NCBI GenBank assembly: GCA_027459575.1
Contig: DAIDIB010000004.1
Span: forward strand, 1-41,175
DNA from: Gammaproteobacteria bacterium
GTDB taxonomy: Bacteria; Pseudomonadota; Gammaproteobacteria; DSM-16500
Length of the DNA stretch: 41,175 nucleotides
Direction: 5' to 3'
Shown: positions 1-7,906 of the stretch, in pieces
Position numbering within the stretch: the stretch's first letter is position 1
Layout of the letters: each line of letters opens with the position of its first letter
Notes under the pieces: generated by a model
Told to the model about the DNA's origin: nothing
The model's database searches: none
What the model saw: the letters and a program-made list of their open reading frames with translations, nothing else
Made by a program: the position numbers and the translations under genes

Positions 1-693
1 GATGCGGCAGCCGGTGCGGACCGCATCAAAATTCATGATGGCTTAATGTTTAGCGCGCGTGAAATTCGCACATTTGAAATTCACGAAGGCTGGGTGCATC
101 TAGGTACTACATTAAATGGTTTAGCACAGCCCATTTGCACTTTCCTCAGTAAGGGTCCGCCATCCTCCACTGTGACGCAGGAAGGGCTTGCCATTATTAT
201 GGAAATTTTTACATTTTCATCCTATCCCGATCGTGTGCGTCAGCTAACGAATCGTATCAGCACCGTTAACATGGTAGAACAAGGCGCGAATTTCTTTGAT
301 GTATACGAATATTTCCGCGGACAAGGCTTGAATGAATACGACAGTTATCAATCGACCGTCCGTGTCTTCCGCGGCAGTACACCGGATGGTGGTCCTTATA
401 CGAAAGATTTGTCGTACAGCAAGGGATTCATCTTGATTTATAATTATCTGCGTTTAGCTGTGCAGCGCGGTTTGATAAAACGTATTCCGTTATTATTTGT
501 TGGTAAAACGACACTTGAAGATTTACATATTCTTTCTGATTTAATGGATGAAGGAATTTTAGTCCCACCTAAATATGTCCCGCCTCAATTTGCGGATCTT
601 GCTGCTGTGTCTGCGTGGATGATCTACTCACTCTTCCTTAATAAGCTGGATTTGAAACGACTGGCTGTGGATTTCAGGGCGATGTTGAAATAA
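1..693 (+). CDS. DUF1704 / 'QEGLA motif' family protein, C-terminal part (5' end outside window)
   Basis: Frame is open from base 1 (DAAAGADRIKIHDGLMFSAREIRTFEIHEGWVHLGTTLNG...); contains the VTQEGLAIIMEIF motif. Confidence 0.85.
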   Translation, partial: DAAAGADRIKIHDGLMFSAREIRTFEIHEGWVHLGTTLNGLAQPICTFLSKGPPSSTVTQEGLAIIMEIFTFSSYPDRVRQLTNRISTVNMVEQGANFFDVYEYFRGQGLNEYDSYQSTVRVFRGSTPDGGPYTKDLSYSKGFILIYNYLRLAVQRGLIKRIPLLFVGKTTLEDLHILSDLMDEGILVPPKYVPPQFADLAAVSAWMIYSLFLNKLDLKRLAVDFRAMLK

Positions 694-694
694 T

Positions 695-766
695 CGTCAT
701 CCCGACGAAAGCCACCGTCGTCCCGGCTTTCGCCGGGACGACGCAGGTACTTTCGCGGGGATGACG
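695..766. repeat. Nested palindromic repeat: inner CGTCGTCCCGGC-TTTC-GCCGGGACGACG (716-743) inside outer arms CGTCATCCCGACGAAAG / CTTTCGCGGGGATGACG
   Basis: Inverted repeat read directly; inner palindrome recurs at 27373 and 36259. Confidence 0.85.
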
Positions 767-1648
767 TTATTTCTTCTGGCTCTTCTCGATAAACTGAATA
801 ATCGCACTCGCCACATCCACGCCAGTCGCATTTTCAATTCCTTCCAGACCCGGTGAGGCATTCACTTCCATCACCAAGGGGCCCCGATTCGAGCGCATAA
901 TATCAATACCCGCCACATTCAGCCCAACAATATGCGCCGTACGAATAGCCATATTACGTTCCAGCTCAGTAATTTTTTCCGCAGTGGCAATCCCACCGCG
1001 ATGCAGATTAGAACGAAATTCTTCAGCAGAGATAGATTGACGCTTCATCGCCGCCACTACTTCACCACCCACAACAAAGCAACGAATATCTGCGCCACCC
1101 GCTTCCTTAATATATTCTTGCACCATAATATTCACTTTTAAACCCAAAAATGCTTCCAGCACACTTCGCGCGGCTTTAGAAGATTCCACTAAAATAACGC
1201 CGATACCTTGCGTGCCTTCCAGTAATTTAATAACCAGCGGCGCGCCGCCCACCATCTTAATTAGATCTTGCACTTCATCCAGCGAGTGCGCGAAACCTGT
1301 GATCGGCAAGCCAATGCCTTTTTTAGATAACAATTGCAGTGTGCGAAGTTTGTCGCGCGCGCGTGTAATGGCGACAGAATCATTCACACAAAATACACCC
1401 ATCATTTCCAGTTGTCGAATAACCGATGCGCCGTAGAAAGTAACAGACGCGCCTACACGCGGAATCACTGCATCATAATTTTCCAGCACTTTACCCTTGT
1501 AGTGAATAGTGGGTTCAGCAGAAGTGATGTTCATGTAGCAGCGTAAAATATCCACCACGTGCGCATCATGCCCGCGCGCTTGCGCGGTTTCCGCCAGGCG
1601 TCTGGTGGAATATAAACTAGCTTTACGCGACAAGATGGCAATTTTCAT
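767..1648 (-). CDS. rimK: RimK-family alpha-L-glutamate ligase (ATP-grasp)
   Basis: [41 protein letters not shown]...; ATP-grasp residues and [15 protein letters not shown]-terminal motif. Confidence 0.93.
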   Translation of the reverse strand: MKIAILSRKASLYSTRRLAETAQARGHDAHVVDILRCYMNITSAEPTIHYKGKVLENYDAVIPRVGASVTFYGASVIRQLEMMGVFCVNDSVAITRARDKLRTLQLLSKKGIGLPITGFAHSLDEVQDLIKMVGGAPLVIKLLEGTQGIGVILVESSKAARSVLEAFLGLKVNIMVQEYIKEAGGADIRCFVVGGEVVAAMKRQSISAEEFRSNLHRGGIATAEKITELERNMAIRTAHIVGLNVAGIDIMRSNRGPLVMEVNASPGLEGIENATGVDVASAIIQFIEKSQKK

Positions 1649-2091
1649 TTTATGAGCGCCTTGGTGGTGATGAACGAACGCGCTGGATTAACAATAAAAC
1701 GTTTGCGCAGCGCGCTTCTTCCCAGCAGCATTCTAAAGAGCATATCTTCGCGCTCTGTCAAAGAAATTTCAATCGACCAGGTGCGACCACCCAGAATGAT
1801 CGGCGTCAGGATAACATAACGTTCTTCGCGGTGGCCACCCGAGTCTGATACCAGTCGTTTATCCACCACATCAGCGATACAGGTTTTAACAATACTGGTG
1901 TCATGTTGCAAAGGATGGATGTCGAAACGAATTTTTTGTTTGCCGCCAATGATGATCGGTTCCAGTGCGAAAGCGTGCAGCGCTGACGTGCGCGCACCCG
2001 TATCAATTTTAGCTTTGATCCTGGGTATATCAAGTTCCGGCAGGCTCAACCATTCCCGCCAACCAATGATCGGATACTTTTTCTTGACCAA
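1645..2091 (-). CDS. Retropepsin-like RimK-associated protease (often annotated 'ATP-dependent zinc protease', RimB-like)
   Basis: [34 protein letters not shown] with DTGA motif; overlaps rimK start by 4 nt. Confidence 0.85.
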   Translation of the reverse strand: MVKKKYPIIGWREWLSLPELDIPRIKAKIDTGARTSALHAFALEPIIIGGKQKIRFDIHPLQHDTSIVKTCIADVVDKRLVSDSGGHREERYVILTPIILGGRTWSIEISLTEREDMLFRMLLGRSALRKRFIVNPARSFITTKALIK

Positions 2092-2192
2092 GGGGATGTC
2101 CTTTTTTAGTCTTACTATTATCGTAGCATAATTGGGAATTTTAAGCTAAAATAGCGCATAATTAATACAAATAACGAACGAGGCGCTCAAAA

Positions 2193-2600
2193 ATGTCACT
2201 GCCAAGATCCCAACCTATTGAAATTAAACGATCTCTCTCATCTAGAGAAACAACTATTAACAATCCGGCATTGGAAGCGACTACTCCTCATCCTCTACGT
2301 GATAAAGCAGCTTCTTCTCCTATTCCTTTATCATCAGATACTCGCCGTAAAAGAAGATCGAGCGGCCTTATGTTTTTTTCTGGCTCACCTGAAACCAGGC
2401 TCTTAAAAGATTACGATGACGATGATTTTCATTTCTCGAAAAATCCATTTGAGAAAAAAGATTTGACTGAAGAACTAGGCTCTCCCGGGTTTTGCCATTT
2501 TGAGCTTGAGCTTGGTGAAGAGGTAGGCCAACAAGCTAATCATGCACAAGCTGGGGAAAAGCCACAAGATCAAGGTCGTTTTGTTAAACCGGGGTTTTAA
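2193..2600 (+). CDS. Hypothetical, low-complexity ORF whose 3' third is antisense to ccmH; possibly a truncated gene
   Basis: ATG with upstream GAGG; Ser/Arg/Asp-rich; overlaps ccmH over 2475-2600. Confidence 0.35.
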   Translation: MSLPRSQPIEIKRSLSSRETTINNPALEATTPHPLRDKAASSPIPLSSDTRRKRRSSGLMFFSGSPETRLLKDYDDDDFHFSKNPFEKKDLTEELGSPGFCHFELELGEEVGQQANHAQAGEKPQDQGRFVKPGF

Positions 2601-2858
2601 TAAAATAAATTCACCATAGCGCGCCACTAAATAGTCTTTGATGTCTGCGTCAGATTTATTTTCTTCTGCCATTGCATAAATTTTTTTGCGCAAGTCATTG
2701 GCGAGTGGCGCGTCGGAGTCGGCGATGTTCTGGTTTTGACACACGACGCAGCGAATTTCTTTTGTGAGAGAGATATAGCGCGTTTCCTCGGCGGGTGTCA
2801 TGGCAAATGCATTGGTGAAAAAAAATGTGATTAGCGCAATAACCTTAATTATTTTCAT
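2475..2858 (-). CDS. ccmH: Cytochrome c-type biogenesis protein CcmH
   Basis: EIRCVVCQNQNIADSDAPLANDLRKKI (CxxC motif), then a TM segment. Confidence 0.93.
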   Translation of the reverse strand: MKIIKVIALITFFFTNAFAMTPAEETRYISLTKEIRCVVCQNQNIADSDAPLANDLRKKIYAMAEENKSDADIKDYLVARYGEFILLKPRFNKTTLILWLFPSLCMISLLAYLFTKLKLKMAKPGRA

Positions 2859-3375
2859 ACTGCTTCACCATCGGATAAAGAACATTATCCCAAACGGACT
2901 GATCAATCACACCCGCATGACGATAAATAATTTTTCCTTGTTTGCTGACGACAAAAGTTTCTGGTGTGCCATAAACGCCTAAATCAATTGCGACATCGCC
3001 ATTAGGGTCATCGCCGATTTTGGTATACGGATTGCCATATTTATTCAGCCATAACTGCACATCTTCACGCTTGTCTTTGTAACTGATGCCATAAATCGCG
3101 ACATGATAGTCATTTTTAATTTTCATCAGCATGTCCGCTTCCACGTCACAAGCATGACACCATGAAGCAAACACATTTAATAAGCTGACATGACCTTGTA
3201 AATCTTGTGGTGTTAATTTGCCGTAGGTTAAGGCAGGCAATGAAAAAGCTGGCAAGGGTTCGCCGATGAGTGGCGAAGGTATCTCGTGCGGATGAGAAAA
3301 GAACAATTCATACCACAGCATGCCTAACAAGGCGAACAGTGCAAGAAACGGAATAGTAAATTTAAGCTTGTTCAT
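2845..3375 (-). CDS. ccmG: Thiol:disulfide interchange protein CcmG/DsbE
   Basis: Thioredoxin-like FASWCHACDVEADML; start set at MNKLKFTIPFLALF rather than the first Met of the ORF track. Confidence 0.9.
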   Translation of the reverse strand: MNKLKFTIPFLALFALLGMLWYELFFSHPHEIPSPLIGEPLPAFSLPALTYGKLTPQDLQGHVSLLNVFASWCHACDVEADMLMKIKNDYHVAIYGISYKDKREDVQLWLNKYGNPYTKIGDDPNGDVAIDLGVYGTPETFVVSKQGKIIYRHAGVIDQSVWDNVLYPMVKQYENN

Positions 3376-5245
3376 GTTGCTTCCGTCGTGTTGTGATGGC
3401 GCAAATGCCGCCAATCATCATTAAAATACCGCCAAACCATATCCAGCGAATAAAAGGTTTGTAATAGATTCTCACCGACCAGTAATCGCTATCCAGCGGT
3501 TCGCCCAGCGCGATGTAAAGATCACGGAAAATACCCGGATGAATATCTACTTTGGTCATGACCATGTCGCGCACGGTGTAAATACGTTTTTCAGGATACA
3601 GATTGGTAACGTGGCGCGTATTTTTCAACACTTCAAATTCCGCGCGAATGCCGCGGTAATTGCCGCCATCTATGCCAGTGGTGTCGATGAAGAAAAATTG
3701 ATAGGGGCCAATACGCTCAGCGTTTCCTGGTCTGATGCGCACTTCACGTTCCTGATTGAGTGTGCTGGAAAGGATAATGCCGATCACGAGCACGGCGAAT
3801 CCCAAATGCGCGAGCGACATGCCGGGTTGCGTGCGTAACGCGGGTAAAATACTTAAAATAACCCAGAAACTAAGCGTTAAACATGCCACTGGTACCAAAA
3901 GTAATTGTGAGGTGAAATACCAAACGAGTGCAACAGCGCAAATTAAACTGATCGAAGCATTTTTACGCGCCGGCAACCACCATTCGCGCCATGATTGACC
4001 TTGCCATCGGCCCAGTACGCCCACACCCATGGCTATCATCATCATAAACAGTAGTGGCAGCATCACTAAATTAAAATAAGGGGCGCCGACGGAAACACTG
4101 CCTAGATGCAGCGCGTCGATAATCAGTGGATAGATGGTGCCAAGTAAAATCGTGGCCATCGCGATCATCAACAACGCGCTATTCACCAGCAAGCTGGTCT
4201 CGCGCGATAACAGCGGAAAAATAACTGGTTGAGCAGGAGAAGCAGGCATGCGCCATAAATAAATCGCAATCGCGCCAGTCAACAGTGCCGCGAGCAGTAA
4301 TAACAGAAACACACCGCGTGATGGATCACTCGCAAACGTGTGCGCGGAAATGAGTACGCCCGATCGCACTAAAAATGTGCCGAGTAAACTTAGCGAAAAA
4401 CAAATGATGGCAAGCAGCGCCGCCCAGTTTTTTGCGGTGCCGCGCTTTTCTACCAGTGACAGCACATGAATCAATGCCGTGCCAGCGAGCCACGGCAACA
4501 AAGAAGCATTTTCTACCGGGTCCCAAAACCAGAACCCTCCCCAACCTAACACACGATACGCCCACCAACTGCCGAGCATGATGCCAAATGTTAAAAAGCA
4601 CCAGGCGGCAATAGCGTATTGTCTGGCAGTACGAATCCAGTCACGATCAAGCGTGCCGCACAATAAGCTGGCGATAGTAATTGCAAATGCAGTGGAAAAA
4701 CCCACATAACCCATGTACAGCATGGGGGGATGAATGATAAATCCCGGGTCTTGTAGTAACGGATTTAAGTCTTGAGCGGATTGCCAAGATTGCGCGGCGA
4801 CAAAAGGATTGGAAGTTAACAATAGAAATCCCAGGAAGAAAATACTCACTACACCAAGAATGGCGAGCACTAATGGTTTAAAATTGCTATGCGGTGTGTC
4901 TTTAGCCTGAATAGAAAAAATAGTTGTCCACAGCGATAAAATTACGATCCACAACAAGATAGAGCCTTCGTGCGCGCCCCAAACCGCTGTTGCTCGATAC
5001 ATAAACGGCAAGGTCGCATGTGAATTGGCAGCCACATAACCGATGGAAAAATCATTCGTGATGAAAGCGGTGGTCAGTAATGCGTAGGCCAGCACAACGA
5101 ACACAAATTGTCCCCAGGCGGCTGGACGCGCACAGGCAATCGCAAAAGGATTATTTCTCCAGCATCCCCATAATGGCGCGAGACTTTGCGCCAGCGCAAA
5201 AAACACTGCCAGGCAAAGCGATAACTCACCAAAAATTCGTATCAT
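3362..5245 (-). CDS. ccmF: Heme lyase CcmF/NrfE family
   Basis: Multi-TM protein with WGGFWFWDPVENASLLPWL tryptophan-rich motif. Confidence 0.95.
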   Translation of the reverse strand: MIRIFGELSLCLAVFFALAQSLAPLWGCWRNNPFAIACARPAAWGQFVFVVLAYALLTTAFITNDFSIGYVAANSHATLPFMYRATAVWGAHEGSILLWIVILSLWTTIFSIQAKDTPHSNFKPLVLAILGVVSIFFLGFLLLTSNPFVAAQSWQSAQDLNPLLQDPGFIIHPPMLYMGYVGFSTAFAITIASLLCGTLDRDWIRTARQYAIAAWCFLTFGIMLGSWWAYRVLGWGGFWFWDPVENASLLPWLAGTALIHVLSLVEKRGTAKNWAALLAIICFSLSLLGTFLVRSGVLISAHTFASDPSRGVFLLLLLAALLTGAIAIYLWRMPASPAQPVIFPLLSRETSLLVNSALLMIAMATILLGTIYPLIIDALHLGSVSVGAPYFNLVMLPLLFMMMIAMGVGVLGRWQGQSWREWWLPARKNASISLICAVALVWYFTSQLLLVPVACLTLSFWVILSILPALRTQPGMSLAHLGFAVLVIGIILSSTLNQEREVRIRPGNAERIGPYQFFFIDTTGIDGGNYRGIRAEFEVLKNTRHVTNLYPEKRIYTVRDMVMTKVDIHPGIFRDLYIALGEPLDSDYWSVRIYYKPFIRWIWFGGILMMIGGICAITTRRKQHEQA

Positions 5246-5664
5246 GACTTGCCTTGTATATGTTGTAATTTCTGTGGGGTGTAATTTTCATCATGTTTGG
5301 CAAGAATTCGCGTTGCGTTAAAATCGCCGCTAGCGTCAACCGTGCCTTCGCCAATCATGCCTTTTCCTTCGCGAAACAAATCAGGCAGTATGCCAGTGTA
5401 TCGCACTGTAATATCATGTTGCATGTCTGTCACCACAAATTGCACGCCAAGCCCTTGTTTTTCTCGCACCAGGCTGCCTTTTTTCACCAGGCCACCCAGG
5501 CGACAATGATAATCAGGCGCAAGATGCGCGGCGGCAATTTCGGTGGGTGTCATAAAAGCGTTAATATTTTGTCGTAAGGCGTACAAAATCAGCGCGGCGG
5601 CGATTGCAATACCTAGCGCGGAAAAAAGCATAATATATAAGCGTCGTTTGTGAATATTATTCAT
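5242..5664 (-). CDS. ccmE: Cytochrome c maturation heme chaperone CcmE
   Basis: MNNIHKRRLYIMLF...; C-terminal LAKHDENYTP heme-binding motif; start moved to internal Met, ATG overlaps end of ccmD. Confidence 0.92.
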   Translation of the reverse strand: MNNIHKRRLYIMLFSALGIAIAAALILYALRQNINAFMTPTEIAAAHLAPDYHCRLGGLVKKGSLVREKQGLGVQFVVTDMQHDITVRYTGILPDLFREGKGMIGEGTVDASGDFNATRILAKHDENYTPQKLQHIQGKS

Positions 5665-5782
5665 GATGATATTCGCGCGCCAGATACCATTGCACCGCCA
5701 TAAAAGCGAGCACACTGCCATAAGCGCTCCAGACATAAAACGCATAGCCACCCATGTAAAAGAAATTTTTTAGCGTTTCCAT
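5657..5782 (-). CDS. ccmD: Heme exporter protein CcmD (41 aa)
   Basis: Manual translation: METLKNFFYMGGYAFYVWSAYGSVLAFMAVQWYLAREYHHE*; lies between ccmC and ccmE and overlaps both. Absent from the ORF track, which lists nothing under 60 aa. Confidence 0.88.
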   Translation of the reverse strand: METLKNFFYMGGYAFYVWSAYGSVLAFMAVQWYLAREYHHE

Positions 5783-6501
5783 TGATAACCTTCTTTTACG
5801 ATTAATTCATGTCGGATTTGTTTGAACAGTACAATGGTGTAGTAACACAAAAACGCCGCGATCATGGCGAGCAGCGGGTATTGCATGCTGTTATCAATTG
5901 CTGATGGCGCGAATAATTTTAAGGTCGCGCCTTGATGCAGTGTGTTCCACCAATACACGGAATAGTGAATGATCGGCAGATCAATGCAGCCAACCAGTAC
6001 TAAAATCGCGGTAGCGCGTTCGCCGGAGCGCTTCCTCGCCAGTGCCTTTTGAAACAGAATAATCGCCAGATAAAGAAACAGCAAAATCAGTTCGGAGGTT
6101 AAGCGCGCATCCCACAGCCACCAGGTGCCCCACATGGGTTTGCCCCACAAGCTGCCCGTGAGCAGGGCGAGAAAAGTGAACCCCGCGCCAAGTGGCGCGC
6201 TATGCCGCATTACGGCAAAAGCCAGTTTCATGCGAAACGCGAGTCCCATTACAGCGCCGCCTGTCATCATGGCGTAAACGAACAAGGAGAGGAAGGCGCA
6301 GGGTACGTGAATGTAAATAATGCGAAAGCCTTCGCCTTGTACCGCGTCAGAGGGCGCCAATATCAAGCCGCCAAACAGCCCGTAGATCAGCAATAATAGA
6401 AACAGTCCCGTGAGCCATGGTAGCGTTATGCTTGAAAAATAAAGGAATTTTTTAGGCGAAGCCAGATAATTGAGCGCGAACCACATCCGCTTATACCTCA
6501 T
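5770..6501 (-). CDS. ccmC: Heme exporter protein CcmC
   Basis: Multi-TM with MWGTWWLWDARLTSELILLFLYLA. Confidence 0.95.
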   Translation of the reverse strand: MRYKRMWFALNYLASPKKFLYFSSITLPWLTGLFLLLLIYGLFGGLILAPSDAVQGEGFRIIYIHVPCAFLSLFVYAMMTGGAVMGLAFRMKLAFAVMRHSAPLGAGFTFLALLTGSLWGKPMWGTWWLWDARLTSELILLFLYLAIILFQKALARKRSGERATAILVLVGCIDLPIIHYSVYWWNTLHQGATLKLFAPSAIDNSMQYPLLAMIAAFLCYYTIVLFKQIRHELIVKEGYQWKR

Positions 6502-6630
6502 TGTAATTAGCTGCAGAGTTTAACAATTGGGGGTGATTTCTGCAATCGTGACTAAAAACCTCAAAACTAACAAACAGCTAACGGCTATGGTAAAATAACT
6601 GTCTGATTCATTGGAAGAAATGGAATAGGC

Positions 6631-7146
6631 ATGTCCTTCAAAAAAGCGGCGCTATGGATGGTTTGCATACAGATGGCAAGTCTGCTGGTGAGCGCTGTGT
6701 ATGCGTCATTGTCCGCAACGAATGCAGTCACTATTTTGGTAAATGTCAGCGCGAATTGTCATGTCAATAATGCCATCATGAATTTTGGTGAATATGATCC
6801 CATTAGCAAAAATGCGACGGTGCCACTCACTGGTATCGCCTCTTTTCAAATTGCCTGCACTAAAGGCGCGTCAGCCTCTATCAGTTTAAGCTCTGGTAAT
6901 AATTCGAGTCATGCGAAAGTTGCATCGCGTGCGATGTCAACTGGCGCTGGAACTTCAGACTATTTAAATTATGATTTGTATACAAACGCCGGTTATTCCT
7001 CAGTCTGGAATGATTCGAACGTTATTCAGTATGTCGCTACAAGCAGCAGAACGGATACTGTGACAGTGTATGGAAAAATTCCCGCCGGGCAAGATGTGGG
7101 CGCGGGCTATTACAGTGATGTGGTAAATATTGTCGCTAATTTTTAG
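6631..7146 (+). CDS. Spore coat protein U domain (Csu-type) pilin
   Basis: Signal peptide, VNVSANCHVNNAIMNFGEYDPISKNA..., conserved YLNYDLYT and terminal YYSDVVNIVANF. Confidence 0.9.
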   Translation: MSFKKAALWMVCIQMASLLVSAVYASLSATNAVTILVNVSANCHVNNAIMNFGEYDPISKNATVPLTGIASFQIACTKGASASISLSSGNNSSHAKVASRAMSTGAGTSDYLNYDLYTNAGYSSVWNDSNVIQYVATSSRTDTVTVYGKIPAGQDVGAGYYSDVVNIVANF

Positions 7147-7169
7147 GATGAAAAGATTAAGGATGCAAT

Positions 7170-7880
7170 ATGAAAATTAAATTCATTCGATGGACGATGT
7201 TTTTATTTTTACAAATGATAATCAACGTCGCTTACGCGTTTGATTTTGAAATTGATCGTATCCGCATTGATTTGACGATGGATGAACCCGTGCAAGGCAT
7301 ACGGATTAAAAATAACAATGATAAAATGCCAGTTAACTTGCAGGTGTCGCCAGTGAGCTGGAAGCAAGAGAATGGTCAGGATATTTATGCGCCCACCAAT
7401 GATTTAATTGTCGCGCCCACGGTCATGACTATTCCACCCACTCGTTCGCAAATTATGCGTATTGGCTGGCGTGCGCCGGCGCCAATCGCCAATGAAATCG
7501 CCTATCGTATTTATATACAACAATTAAATGCCGCTGCGCTGAACACGCGTATTGGCGTGCAATTTAAATTAAGTCTGGGTCTGCCCGTGTTTATTAAACC
7601 AGCGCAACCTGTTTACCAATTTAACTGGATTGTCAAACGCAGTGGCAATGGTTATAGCGTAACGTTCCAGAACACGGGTAATGTGCACATTCAAATTACC
7701 ACCATTGATTTATACGATTCCGCGAATAAATTACTTGGCAGCTACAAATTGCCTTATTACGTGCTAGCCAAACAGTCTGCGGAAGTGCAAGTGCCAACAA
7801 CCAGCTCTGCTGGTGGCAGTGTAAATATTATGGCATCAACGGATTATAAACCGATTGTCTCTCAGGTGAATGTGTCGTAG
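7170..7880 (+). CDS. Fimbrial periplasmic chaperone (PapD-like, CsuC type)
   Basis: FDFEIDRIRIDLTMDEPVQGIRIKNNNDKMPVNLQV... TRSQIMRIGWRAP. Confidence 0.9.
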   Translation: MKIKFIRWTMFLFLQMIINVAYAFDFEIDRIRIDLTMDEPVQGIRIKNNNDKMPVNLQVSPVSWKQENGQDIYAPTNDLIVAPTVMTIPPTRSQIMRIGWRAPAPIANEIAYRIYIQQLNAAALNTRIGVQFKLSLGLPVFIKPAQPVYQFNWIVKRSGNGYSVTFQNTGNVHIQITTIDLYDSANKLLGSYKLPYYVLAKQSAEVQVPTTSSAGGSVNIMASTDYKPIVSQVNVS

Positions 7881-7906
7881 AGACATTATCTATCTGGTAA
7901 GGTAAT

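Noticed and set aside
3539-4709. Antisense ORFs inside ccmF (3539, 3756, 4326, 4479)
   Set aside because: They lie within a well-supported CDS; no family features or RBS.
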